DNA of 64,000 nucleotides from DATGMP01 sp035293565 (lineage in GTDB: Bacteria > Pseudomonadota > Alphaproteobacteria > BOG-932 > Roseiterribacteraceae). How positions within the stretch are numbered: the first letter of the stretch is position 1; every line of letters starts with the position of its first letter. The stretch spans positions 12,529 through 76,528 of the forward strand of contig DATGMP010000031.1 of assembly GCA_035293565.1 (NCBI GenBank). Direction: 5' to 3'. The notes below the pieces were generated by a model. The model was not told the origin of the DNA. It saw nothing but the letters and a program-made list of their open reading frames with translations, and ran no database searches. Both the position numbers and the translations under genes were made by a program. Shown piece by piece: positions 27,056 to 35,310 of the stretch.

Positions 27056-28246
27056 ATGAGCGAGCTTCCAGCGATCCCCGGGGGATGGCGGATCCTCGAG
27101 CTTGGCGCCAGGCCCGACTATTTTGCGGTCTGGAATGCGATCCGCGAGCAGTCGCCCGTTCATGATGCGGGCGAGGGCGTGTTTCTTGTCTCGCGCTGGG
27201 AGCTGGTGAACGCCGCGCTCCGGAACCCTGAGCTGGAGGCCGGCGGCGGCGTGTCCGAATCGTTCGGCGGCGCCGGCGGTCCGGTCGAGACCGTGGTGCG
27301 GAACTGGCTCATGTCGCTCAATGGCGAGGAGCACAGGCTGGCGCGCGGCCTGGTGAGCCGATTGTTCGCGCCAAAGGCGGTCGCCGATCTCGAGCCGGCG
27401 GTCCGCGGCGTGGCCCGTGCGCTCGTCGGGTCCTTCGTCGCCGCTGTGAAGGAAGGGTCCGCCGATTTCGTCGACCTGGTTTCGACGCGGCTTCCCTCCG
27501 AAGTCGTCCGACGGCTCTTCGCGATCGATCCCGCCGAATGGTCGGCCGAGGTCGAGCCGCTTTTCAAAGGCGCCGCCGCGAGCGAGGCCGATGCGTTCGC
27601 GGCGGTGCAGGGACTGGCGCCGTATTTCCACAAAAAGCTTCAGTCCTCCGGCAACCAGCCGCTCGGCGGCGTGATCGACCAGCTGCGCATGGAAGACAAG
27701 GCAGGCCGTCGCCTGACGGAAGCCGAGGTTATGGCGAATTCGGTCCTTATCGTGACGGCGGCGATCGACACGACCGCCGGACTGATCGCCAACACGTTCT
27801 ACGCGCTGTTGGAGAATCCGAGCGAGATGATGCGCGTGCGGTCGGAGCCGGCGCTGATTCCAGGCGCCGTCGACGAATCGCTCCGCTATTGCCCCTCGGC
27901 GCCGTCGACCACGAGGCGGACGCGAGTGACGTTCGATCTGGGCGGCGTCCGCATCCCGGCCGGGAGCGACCTTTTCCTTTCGCTCGCCGCCGCCAACCGC
28001 GACCCGCGTAAATTCGACGAGCCGGACCGATTTCTAGTCGGCCGCGATGCGTCGGCGCTGCTCACCTTCGGCGGCGGCGCTCATTTCTGCCTGGGGGCGG
28101 CATTGGCCCGGCTGGAGGTGCGGATCCTGTTCGAGGAATTGTTACGGGCCGGCTCTAACTTCGCGCTCGCGGGCCCGGTTCGATGGCGCACCAACAATCC
28201 CTCGGTCCGCGTGCCGCAGGAGCTGCTGATCTCGGCATCACGATGA
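27056..28246 (+). CDS. Cytochrome P450
   Basis: A 396-residue soluble class I type P450. The I-helix oxygen-activation motif AAIDTT is at 235–240, the ExxR pair is Glu274/Arg277 (ESLR), and the heme loop FGGGAHFCLG has Cys345 as thiolate ligand. There is no membrane anchor. It starts 1 bp after gshA; the open frame extends antisense-free upstream through gshA in another frame, but family similarity starts at MSELPAI. No ferredoxin or ferredoxin reductase is nearby, so electron donor and substrate are unknown. The coupling with gshA hints at detoxification, which is inference. Confidence 0.9.
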   Translation: MSELPAIPGGWRILELGARPDYFAVWNAIREQSPVHDAGEGVFLVSRWELVNAALRNPELEAGGGVSESFGGAGGPVETVVRNWLMSLNGEEHRLARGLVSRLFAPKAVADLEPAVRGVARALVGSFVAAVKEGSADFVDLVSTRLPSEVVRRLFAIDPAEWSAEVEPLFKGAAASEADAFAAVQGLAPYFHKKLQSSGNQPLGGVIDQLRMEDKAGRRLTEAEVMANSVLIVTAAIDTTAGLIANTFYALLENPSEMMRVRSEPALIPGAVDESLRYCPSAPSTTRRTRVTFDLGGVRIPAGSDLFLSLAAANRDPRKFDEPDRFLVGRDASALLTFGGGAHFCLGAALARLEVRILFEELLRAGSNFALAGPVRWRTNNPSVRVPQELLISASR

Positions 28247-28331
28247 AATTAACTTTGTAACTCTTGCGTTAGGCACACTCGCGGTGCAAATCTAGAGCAC
28301 TCCGGAACTGGACTTTCCGGACAGAGAAGCA

Positions 28332-28685
28332 ATGTCGCAGCTTTCACCGGAAGAACTGCTTGCCAATGCCGAGCTCGCGGGCTTGGCGCGGGTCATCAAG
28401 CTGGACCGTACGCCGGATGGCACGATTGCTCATCTGCGGTTCGAACAGGTCATCAAGGGCGAATTTCGGGGGTCCCTTGCCAGCCGCTACTGGAGTCGGT
28501 TCGGCGGCGCCGTGACAGTGAAGCTGCACAAATCCCGTCGCACGCCGGAGGCGGAGCCGGACCGGGATGACTGGCACGATCGGGTCGATCGGGGCGACAG
28601 GGTCATGATCCATTTGCGTTGGGATCCGAATAGCGCGGTCTACCGGACGATCGCCTCGAACGCCATCTGGCTCGCGCCCGGCTGA
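28332..28685 (+). CDS. Hypothetical protein with NTR/TIMP-like strand pattern
   Basis: A 117-residue protein. The order A-x-LAGLARVIKLDRT…IAHLRFEQVIKGEFRG…GDRVMIHLRW resembles bacterial NTR/TIMP-like domains (ADLV-x-GRV…VERVLKG…GDRYLV). No signal peptide is seen, which is unusual, since such domains are normally exported. The resemblance is by eye and weak. The tail contains a charged RDDWHDRVDRGDR patch. It sits alone 85 bp after the P450 gene. Confidence 0.62.
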   Translation: MSQLSPEELLANAELAGLARVIKLDRTPDGTIAHLRFEQVIKGEFRGSLASRYWSRFGGAVTVKLHKSRRTPEAEPDRDDWHDRVDRGDRVMIHLRWDPNSAVYRTIASNAIWLAPG

Positions 28686-28764
28686 GGCCCGAATCGATTT
28701 TCGACAAAGCAATATTTGAAATGAAATCGACTGCCGCTTTTACAGCTTTTGCGAGTTCCCGGCC

Positions 28765-29343
28765 GTGATCTGGGCCGATCGGGTTGCGATCGGATTGGCC
28801 ATTCTGGCGGCGTTTGGCATCGGCGTTGCCTTCGTGTCGAGCGACGCCGCCTTGCGGTTGGACGCGGTTCGTTCCCACATTGCAAAGCTCGACGCGGCTT
28901 GCGCGCAGCAGCTGACAGCGGCTCGAAAGGCGACGGAGGAGGCCAGCGCGGACTCCAACACGTCTCCGGCTCCGCCCGAATCCGAGGTGTCCAAAGACGC
29001 GCAAGCGACCGCCGAGGACGTCCAGACGGTCAATCCCGTGGACGCCCCGGCGAAGATTGCCCCGCTGCCGGACCGGGTCTGCTTCGATATGAAGGTGCGG
29101 GATGAGCTCGAATCCGAAGAGGCGGCGATCACCGTTCCAACCGTCCGCGGAACGCTCCTCGATTTAGTCAAGCTGGAAATCTTCGGCGTGGTGCCGCTCT
29201 GGGCCGGGCTTCGCTATCTCGACTTCCAAAGCGGCGGGCCGCAACGCCGACTCGCCCGCAGCCGATATTGGATGGCGACGCGGGACGCCCGAAGAGCACG
29301 CCGCCGCGAGCGGCGCGAGCGATTCGAGGCAGGCGAGCCGTAA
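28765..29343 (+). CDS. Hypothetical membrane protein with Arg-rich tail
   Basis: A 192-residue protein starting at GTG. Residues 5–25 form a membrane helix. Then comes a polar, low-complexity segment rich in Ala, Ser, Glu and Pro (about 50–98), a second hydrophobic stretch near 132–150 (LVKLEIFGVVPLWAG) and a very basic end (ARRARRRERRERF). It could be a two-helix protein with cytoplasmic ends. I do not recognise a family. Confidence 0.6.
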   Translation: MIWADRVAIGLAILAAFGIGVAFVSSDAALRLDAVRSHIAKLDAACAQQLTAARKATEEASADSNTSPAPPESEVSKDAQATAEDVQTVNPVDAPAKIAPLPDRVCFDMKVRDELESEEAAITVPTVRGTLLDLVKLEIFGVVPLWAGLRYLDFQSGGPQRRLARSRYWMATRDARRARRRERRERFEAGEP

Positions 29344-29413
29344 ATCGCATAAAGTTCTTGATTCGTTCGAATAGCTGAGCCAAAGTTTCCCGCCTCTGTC
29401 GTGGCTCCGAGGC

Positions 29414-30634
29414 TCAGCGTCGATGCAGATCCAATGCCCGAAGGCAGATCTTTTCGAACTGCCGCGCCACATGGGACCAGGAGAAGCGCTCTTCGACCCG
29501 GTCGCGCGCGGCCCGCGCCAGCCGGTCGCGAAGCGAAGGATCGTCCAGAAGTCTCAGGATCGCGGCGGCGAAATCGGCGGCGTCGTCGGCGGCCAGATAA
29601 TGGCGCTCATGTGCCACGTCGAGTCCCTCGACCCCGATCGTGGTCGACACGACCGGACGGCCCATCGCCATCGCCTCGAATGCCTTGATCCTGGTGCCGC
29701 TGCCGACCCTGAGCGGGATGACGTAGACATTCCCTTGGGCGACATAGGGTCGAATGTCGTCGACAAATCCGGTGAAGCGCCACGCCAGCCCGCGGTCGCG
29801 GGCGCGCGCGACCAGATCCTCGGGCGGGTTGCGGCCGACGATCACCGCCTTGGCTTGCGGCCGCGCCTTCAAAACCAGCGGCCAGACTTCGTCCATCAGG
29901 AAGGCGATGCCGTCGATGTTGGCGCGCCAATCCATGGCGCCCGTGAAAACGATCGTGCCGCCGTCCGCGCCGGTGTTCGGCGCATCTTCCGGCGGCTGAA
30001 AGGCGTAGAATTCGAGATCGACGCCCGTATCGATCGTTTCGACCCGCGTCAGGCCGTAGAGCTCGACGAGCGCCTTGGCGTCGCGCGCGGAAACCGCGAT
30101 CACGGAATCGAAGCGCCGCAGCGTCGTTCCTTCGAAAGCCCGCATCTTGCGCGTCTGATCGCGCCATACCAGCCGCATTGGACCGCGTGCCACGTCGGCG
30201 TGGCGGGCGAAGATCTCCGCCTCGACATTGTGGGTGAAGATGACGGAAGCCGAATCGATCCGGTCGGGGAGGAGCACCGCGGCATGCGGAAAATCCACCA
30301 GCGCCACCGCGGGCTTTTCGGCCAGGAGGTCGGTGATGGCGCTGCGGCCGGCCGGGGAACGATCGGTCGCGGCGGCGACGGGAATCGAATCAAGCAGCGC
30401 GCGGACTCGGCGGAATTGCGACGCCCTTGGCTCCGGCCAGGAGACGAAGCGATCGCATACCGTAGCAATATCCACTTCATAGGCGTCGGCGTCGGGTGGG
30501 GCGGGGGAGGCGAGCACCAGCTCGAAGGCACCGCCCTTCATCCGTTTCAGTATGTTGGCGGTACGGATCTTGCCCCCCTGGTCCATCGGGAACAGGAAAC
30601 GCGGGCTGACGACGAGGAGTCGCGGTCGGGTCAT
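29414..30634 (-). CDS. GT4-family glycosyltransferase
   Basis: A 406-residue GT-B glycosyltransferase. N-terminal LLVVSPRFLFPMDQGGKIRTANILKRM and the acceptor-side FTHNVEAEIF resemble exopolysaccharide glycosyltransferases of the sugar-transferase/PEP-CTERM association group. The C-terminal donor domain has IVFTGAMDWRANIDGI and VIPLRVGSGTRIKAFEAMAMGRPVVST. It stands alone with no polysaccharide cluster nearby. It converges on the Arg-rich-tail gene. Confidence 0.85.
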   Translation of the reverse strand: MTRPRLLVVSPRFLFPMDQGGKIRTANILKRMKGGAFELVLASPAPPDADAYEVDIATVCDRFVSWPEPRASQFRRVRALLDSIPVAAATDRSPAGRSAITDLLAEKPAVALVDFPHAAVLLPDRIDSASVIFTHNVEAEIFARHADVARGPMRLVWRDQTRKMRAFEGTTLRRFDSVIAVSARDAKALVELYGLTRVETIDTGVDLEFYAFQPPEDAPNTGADGGTIVFTGAMDWRANIDGIAFLMDEVWPLVLKARPQAKAVIVGRNPPEDLVARARDRGLAWRFTGFVDDIRPYVAQGNVYVIPLRVGSGTRIKAFEAMAMGRPVVSTTIGVEGLDVAHERHYLAADDAADFAAAILRLLDDPSLRDRLARAARDRVEERFSWSHVARQFEKICLRALDLHRR

Positions 30635-30676
30635 GGGGCGTCATTACGGAAGCGCGGCCTCGACGGCAACGGCGAT

Positions 30677-31180
30677 CTACAACGGCAATTCGGGTTCGCG
30701 CTTAGCGGCCTGGTCGTGACCCGGGCTCATGATATGGATGACGGCGAAGCCATCCTTTACCAGCTCCTCGGCGATGATCTGCCTGTGGCACTGCCACCAG
30801 AGCGCCTCGGCGCACATGATGGCGACCGATTCGCGCTGTGCGAGCGCCTCCAATTCGTGGAGCGCGCTCCGGAACGGCTCGGTCGTGGCGTAGTGGGCAT
30901 AGGCGGCAAAGCCCGGATTGCGCCATCGCGAATCGGGCTTAACCCCTTTGGGCAGCGTGCGGCGGCCGCCCAGAGACACCATATGTATGTAGCGAATGCC
31001 GGCGGCGGCGAGCGTTTGGCTGAGCGCGTCCTTGCCGAATTGCGGGTTGCGCCGGGAGCCCGGAAACGCCCGCACATCGACTAGGGTTTCGACGCTATGG
31101 GCCTTCAGGAGGGCTACGAATTCCTCAGCGCTGCGGGTCGAATGGCCGATGGTGAAGAGGTGAGATGGACGGGTTTTCAT
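30677..31180 (-). CDS. DUF488 domain-containing protein
   Basis: A 167-residue protein with all DUF488 hallmarks: FTIGHSTRSAEEF at the N-terminus, LVDVRAFPGSRRNPQF, and MCAEALWWQCHRQII with its two cysteines. The family is widespread and of unproven biochemical role. Its start is 142 bp from the divergent nrdA start, so the two share a promoter region containing the DnaA box. Confidence 0.88.
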   Translation of the reverse strand: MKTRPSHLFTIGHSTRSAEEFVALLKAHSVETLVDVRAFPGSRRNPQFGKDALSQTLAAAGIRYIHMVSLGGRRTLPKGVKPDSRWRNPGFAAYAHYATTEPFRSALHELEALAQRESVAIMCAEALWWQCHRQIIAEELVKDGFAVIHIMSPGHDQAAKREPELPL

Positions 31181-31243
31181 CGGAGAAAATGTCCTGGACA
31201 GGTGATCCAGATATGGTACGGTTCATGCCCAAGATAACAATCT

Positions 31244-31297
31244 GTTGTGGGTCATTGTGGTGATGGAAAGTTATCCACATCCCACTTTGCCCACAAC
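31244..31297. promoter_or_regulatory. DnaA-box region upstream of nrdA inside an inverted repeat
   Basis: A perfect DnaA box TTATCCACA lies at 31271–31279. Two 7-of-9 matches flank it: TGTGGGTCA (31246–31254, reverse) and TTGCCCACA (31287–31295). The outer arms GTTGTGGG (31244–31251) and CCCACAAC (31290–31297) are a perfect 8-bp inverted repeat. The box is 44 nt before the chosen nrdA start. In E. coli nrdAB, DnaA binding upstream of the promoter is known to affect expression. Confidence 0.6.
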
Positions 31298-31309
31298 GGT
31301 GGACAAGTC

Positions 31310-31315
31310 AGGAGG
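31310..31315 (+). promoter_or_regulatory. Ribosome binding site that fixes the nrdA start
   Basis: AGGAGG is 7 nt upstream of the GTG at 31323. An earlier GTG at 31317 is only 1 nt away. The in-frame ATG and TTG codons further upstream (31263 and 31245) would place coding sequence over the DnaA box and have no such site. Confidence 0.7.
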
Positions 31316-31322
31316 CGTGACG

Positions 31323-33182
31323 GTGTTCGATCTGGTTCAGGTAGAAAACGGCACGCGTCTCAAGACGGATCCATCGCGCGATGATCTGTTGACGGATTTT
31401 GGAAAAGAGACTCTCGCCGACCGCTACTTGTTGCCGGACGAGACTTTCCAGGACCTCTTCGCGCGCGTCGCGGTCCGTTACGGCGACGACTCCGCCCATG
31501 CGCAGCGCCTGTATGATTACATCTCGAAGCTGTGGTTCATGCCGTCGACTCCGATTCTGTCGAACGGAGGCACCGATCGCGGATTGCCGATCTCCTGTTT
31601 CCTCAACGAATCGTCGGACAGCCTGAATGGCATCGTCGATCTCTGGAACGAGAATGTCTGGTTGGCGGCGCGGGGCGGCGGCATCGGCAGCTATTGGGGC
31701 AATCTCCGGTCGATCGGCGAGCGCGTCGGGCGCAACGGCAAAACCAGCGGGATCGTCCCCTTCATCCGCGTCCAGGATTCGCTGACCCTCGCGATCAGTC
31801 AGGGATCGCTCCGCCGCGGCTCGGCGGCGGTCTATCTGCCGATCAGCCACCCCGAGATCGAGGAATTCGTCGAGTTGCGCCGGCCCACCGGCGGCGACCC
31901 CAATCGCAAGGCGCTCAATCTCCATCACGGTATCACCATTCCCGACGCCTTCATGCGCGCGGTCGAGAACGACGAGGACTGGGCGCTGACCAGCCCCAAG
32001 AACGGGGCGGTGATCCGCCGCGTCTCGGCCCGTGCTTTGTGGATCCGTATCCTGACCGCCCGGATCGAGACCGGCGAACCCTATCTCATCTTCATCGACC
32101 ACGTGAACCGCGCCATTCCCGAGCATCAAAAGCTCGCGGGCCTGCGCGTGAAGATGTCGAATCTCTGCAGCGAGATTACGCTGCCGACCGGCACGGATTC
32201 CTACGGCCAGGAGCGGACGGCGGTTTGCTGTCTCTCGTCGCTCAATCTCGAGAAGTTCCTCGAATGGCAGGATCATCCGACCTTCATCGAGGACACGCTG
32301 CGCTTCCTCGATAACGTGCTCAGCGACTTCATCGACAAGGCGCCGGATTCGATGTCCCGCGCACGCTACTCGGCGGAGCGCGAGCGATCCGTCGGGCTGG
32401 GCGTCATGGGCTTCCACTCCTTCCTTCAGGGCATGGGCGTTCCCTTCGAGAGCGTGATGGCCAAGGTGTGGAACCGGCGCATGTTCCAGCATGTCAAGCG
32501 CCAAGCCGACGCCGCTTCGCAAAAGCTGGCCTTTGAGCGCGGCGCCTGTCCCGACGCGTCCGACTACGGCATCATGGAGCGCTTCTCGAACAAGATCGCG
32601 ATCGCGCCGACGGCGTCGATCTCGATCATCTGCGGCGGCACCTCGCCTGGCATCGAGCCCTTGCCCAGCAACGCCTATACGCACAAGACGCTCTCGGGCT
32701 CGTTTCCGGTCAGGAACCCGCATCTGCAAGCGCTCTTGGCCGAGCGCGGCAAGAACGACGAGGAGACTTGGTCGTCGATCGTGATGAATGGCGGCTCGGT
32801 GCAGCATCTCGACGTGCTGAACGAACAAGAGAAGGCCGTATTCAAGACGGCCTTCGAGCTCGACCAGCGTTGGGTGATCGAATTGGCGGCCGATCGCACG
32901 CCGTTCATCTGCCAGTCGCAATCGCTGAACGTCTTCATTCCCGCCAACGTGCACAAGCGTGATCTGCACCAGATCCACTTTCAGGCATGGAAGAAGGGCG
33001 TGAAGTCTCTCTATTACTGCCGCTCGATGTCGATCCAGCGCGCCGAGGCGGCGGTCGCCACGCCGGCGCCCTCGTCCGAGATCATTCAGGCCGCCGACGC
33101 ACGGTCGCGACTCGGCTCGACGTTGCCGGCCACGGAATCCTCGGCCGGGGCGAACTACGAGGAATGCCTGTCATGTCAGTGA
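31323..33182 (+). CDS. nrdA: Ribonucleoside-diphosphate reductase large subunit, ATP-cone-less
   Basis: A 619-residue class I reductase subunit making deoxynucleotides. Catalytic residues are all visible: the PISCFLN cysteine, the N-x-C-x-E set in SNLCSEI, the CCLSSLN cysteine, the paired radical-transfer tyrosines in SLYYCRS, and the C-terminal ECLSC redox pair. The N-terminus goes straight into FDLVQVENGTRLKTDP…KETLADRY, without the roughly 90-residue ATP-cone of E. coli NrdA that senses dATP. The start is the GTG after AGGAGG. The gene overlaps the next ORF by 10 bp, and nrdB follows that. Confidence 0.93.
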   Translation: MFDLVQVENGTRLKTDPSRDDLLTDFGKETLADRYLLPDETFQDLFARVAVRYGDDSAHAQRLYDYISKLWFMPSTPILSNGGTDRGLPISCFLNESSDSLNGIVDLWNENVWLAARGGGIGSYWGNLRSIGERVGRNGKTSGIVPFIRVQDSLTLAISQGSLRRGSAAVYLPISHPEIEEFVELRRPTGGDPNRKALNLHHGITIPDAFMRAVENDEDWALTSPKNGAVIRRVSARALWIRILTARIETGEPYLIFIDHVNRAIPEHQKLAGLRVKMSNLCSEITLPTGTDSYGQERTAVCCLSSLNLEKFLEWQDHPTFIEDTLRFLDNVLSDFIDKAPDSMSRARYSAERERSVGLGVMGFHSFLQGMGVPFESVMAKVWNRRMFQHVKRQADAASQKLAFERGACPDASDYGIMERFSNKIAIAPTASISIICGGTSPGIEPLPSNAYTHKTLSGSFPVRNPHLQALLAERGKNDEETWSSIVMNGGSVQHLDVLNEQEKAVFKTAFELDQRWVIELAADRTPFICQSQSLNVFIPANVHKRDLHQIHFQAWKKGVKSLYYCRSMSIQRAEAAVATPAPSSEIIQAADARSRLGSTLPATESSAGANYEECLSCQ

Positions 33183-33553
33183 CGACGATGGGCGAGCTTC
33201 CGACCAATCTCCGATTCAAGCTAGGCGCCAAGTGGCATGCGCTGGTGGCCTGCGTGTGCCTCTATCGGAACGTCAGTCCGGAAACGATGACGGTCCGTTA
33301 CTTGGTGCTCACCAAAGATCGGCGCTTTGCCTATCTGGAGGCCGTTGTCGGAGACAGGGGCGTGCGTCCCGTTACCGAAATGACTCGCGAGCGGGCGCTC
33401 CGGTTTCTGGTGGAGAATGGCGAGGGCGACGTGGTGGAGGAGTTTCCGGACATCTTCCGCGAGGAGCCGATGATCGCCGGCTCTTCCTCCGACGAAGCGG
33501 CCGTCGCGCCCAAGGATCGCCCCGCCGAGCCTTATCTCTTCCCGCTGCACTGA
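33173..33553 (+). CDS. Unknown protein encoded between nrdA and nrdB
   Basis: A 126-residue protein starting at an ATG inside the end of nrdA (ATGTCAGTGA, 10-bp overlap) and ending 21 bp before nrdB. The core (about 15–105) alternates strands and helices: LRFKLGAKWHALVACVCLYR, TVRYLVLTKDRRFAYLEAV, MTRERALRFLVEN. The tail is acidic and proline-rich. It is not NrdI, NrdH, a ferredoxin or an ATP-cone. Position and overlap suggest a role with the reductase, for example in metal loading, radical maintenance or regulation. That is inference. Confidence 0.75.
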   Translation: MSVTTMGELPTNLRFKLGAKWHALVACVCLYRNVSPETMTVRYLVLTKDRRFAYLEAVVGDRGVRPVTEMTRERALRFLVENGEGDVVEEFPDIFREEPMIAGSSSDEAAVAPKDRPAEPYLFPLH

Positions 33554-33574
33554 TCCTTTCGCGAAAGTCGTCCG

Positions 33575-34537
33575 ATGGCCAATCTTCTCACCCCCAACCA
33601 CGTCTACAAGCCCTTCAGCTATCCTTGGGCCTATGAGGCTTGGATGACCCAGCAGCGCATTCACTGGCTGCCGGAGGAGGTGCCGCTTGCCGACGACGTG
33701 AAGGATTGGCGCAACAAGCTCAACGATGCCGAACGCAATCTGCTCTCCCAGATCTTCCGCTTCTTCACGCAGGCGGACGTCGAGGTGAACAATTGCTACA
33801 TGAAGCACTATTCGCGGGTGTTTCAGCCGACCGAAGTAAGGATGATGCTGGCCGCTTTCTCGAACATCGAGACGGTGCATATCGCGGCGTACAGCCATCT
33901 GCTCGACACGATCGGCATGCCCGAGACCGAGTACTCGGCCTTCATGCGCTACAAGGCGATGAAGGATAAGTACGATTACATGCAGGGCTTCAATGTCGAA
34001 TCGCGCGAGAATATCGCGCTGACGCTCGCCGTCTTCGGCGCCTTCACCGAAGGACTGCAGCTCTTCGCATCCTTCGCGATCCTGATGAACTTCCCACGCT
34101 TCAACAAGATGAAGGGGATGGGGCAAATCATCTCCTGGAGCGTGCGCGACGAGACGCTGCACACGCTGTCGATCATCAAGCTTTTCCGCGCTTTCATCGA
34201 AGAGAATCACGACATCTGGACGACGGAGCTGCAGCGCGAGATCTACAAAGCGTGCGAGACCATCGTCACGCACGAAGATGCCTTCATCGATCTCGCCTTC
34301 GAGCAGGGCGGCGTGCAAGGACTGACGAGCGAAGACGTCAAGACCTATATCCGCTACATCGCCGATCGCCGCCTGTCGCAGCTCGGTCTACAGCCGATCT
34401 ATCGCATCCCGGCCAATCCGCTCCCGTGGATGGATGCGATGCTGAACGGCGTCGAGCACGCCAATTTCTTCGAAAGCCGCGCGACCGAATATTCGAAGGC
34501 GTCGACCGAGGGCACCTGGGACGAGGCGTTCGAGTAG
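33575..34537 (+). CDS. nrdB: Ribonucleoside-diphosphate reductase small subunit
   Basis: A 320-residue dimetal protein producing the radical for NrdA. Metal ligands can be placed against E. coli NrdB: Asp in TQADVEV, 31 residues before Glu and His of IETVH; Glu in FTEGLQL; and Glu/His of RDETLH. The residue seven after the first Glu is tyrosine (ETVHIAAY), the Y122 position, so this is a tyrosyl-radical enzyme rather than a Phe-bearing class Ic type. The C-terminus is short (WDEAFE), with a tyrosine 15 residues from the end. No ATP-cone is present here either. Confidence 0.93.
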   Translation: MANLLTPNHVYKPFSYPWAYEAWMTQQRIHWLPEEVPLADDVKDWRNKLNDAERNLLSQIFRFFTQADVEVNNCYMKHYSRVFQPTEVRMMLAAFSNIETVHIAAYSHLLDTIGMPETEYSAFMRYKAMKDKYDYMQGFNVESRENIALTLAVFGAFTEGLQLFASFAILMNFPRFNKMKGMGQIISWSVRDETLHTLSIIKLFRAFIEENHDIWTTELQREIYKACETIVTHEDAFIDLAFEQGGVQGLTSEDVKTYIRYIADRRLSQLGLQPIYRIPANPLPWMDAMLNGVEHANFFESRATEYSKASTEGTWDEAFE

Positions 34538-34544
34538 GGGTTCG

Positions 34545-35228
34545 CTACCGTTTCCCGAACCTATTCCAGCTCACTACCTCGCTGACCGGCTTGCGCCCGG
34601 CCTTGTGGAAGTCGGTGCCGATCGTATAGGCGATCGGGAAGAGGCCGACCTGGGTGTATTCCGCGATCGGGATATCGAGCAGCTCGGCCATCTCGCGCTC
34701 GCGCAATAAGTGGGCCGTCGTCCATGCGCTGCCGAGCCCGCGCACGCGGAGCGCCAGGAACAGGCTCCAGACGGCGGGCAGCACCGAGCCCCAGGAGCTC
34801 GCCTGGCGAAAGAGCGTCATCTGGTCGGGCCGGCCGAGAAACATCGGTATGACGACCGCCGGCACCTTCGCCATGTTTTGGCGGAGATAGGCGACCGACT
34901 CCGACATCTTTTGCCGCGCAGGGCCCTCCGCGCCGGTTTTGTCCGCGGCGACGAGCTCGGCGATCTCCTTTACGTAGCCCTGGCCGTGCGCGGTCTGGAG
35001 GAAATCGTCGAGAGACGCGTCATAGATCTTGCTGATACCGGCGAGCAGAGCCGGATCGTCGACCACCACCCATTGCCAGGTGTTCATGTTCGAGCCGTTG
35101 GGGGCTTGGAAGGCGATTTCCAAACACTCCTCGATCAGCGCACGCGGGACCTTGCGGGTGAGGTCGAGGCGCTTGCGCACCGAGCGTGTCGTGGTAAGGA
35201 CCTGGTCTGGCGTCAAATCGAGCAGCAT
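34545..35228 (-). CDS. Nitroreductase family protein
   Basis: A 227-residue FMN-dependent oxidoreductase. It has the N-terminal TTRSVRKRLDLTRKVP, QAPNGSNMNTWQWVVV and a C-terminal GLGSAWTTAHL segment, typical of the nitroreductase fold. I start at ATG 35228, preceded by GGAGGAAGAG; the open frame upstream is not conserved-looking. It converges on nrdB with 7 bp between. Natural substrate unknown; members reduce quinones, nitro compounds or mycofactocin-like cofactors. Confidence 0.85.
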   Translation of the reverse strand: MLLDLTPDQVLTTTRSVRKRLDLTRKVPRALIEECLEIAFQAPNGSNMNTWQWVVVDDPALLAGISKIYDASLDDFLQTAHGQGYVKEIAELVAADKTGAEGPARQKMSESVAYLRQNMAKVPAVVIPMFLGRPDQMTLFRQASSWGSVLPAVWSLFLALRVRGLGSAWTTAHLLREREMAELLDIPIAEYTQVGLFPIAYTIGTDFHKAGRKPVSEVVSWNRFGKR

Positions 35229-35310
35229 CTCTTCCTCCCATGAGACGTTTACCGATCCATGATCGCCGATCCGCCGGCGATTGTAAGCCTGAACGGAAAG
35301 AGGCATTCGC

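Noticed and set aside
29374..29418. GCTGAGCC…GGCTCAGC inverted repeat between convergent genes
   Set aside because: Loop of 29 nt, and one arm lies in the glycosyltransferase stop; weak as a terminator.
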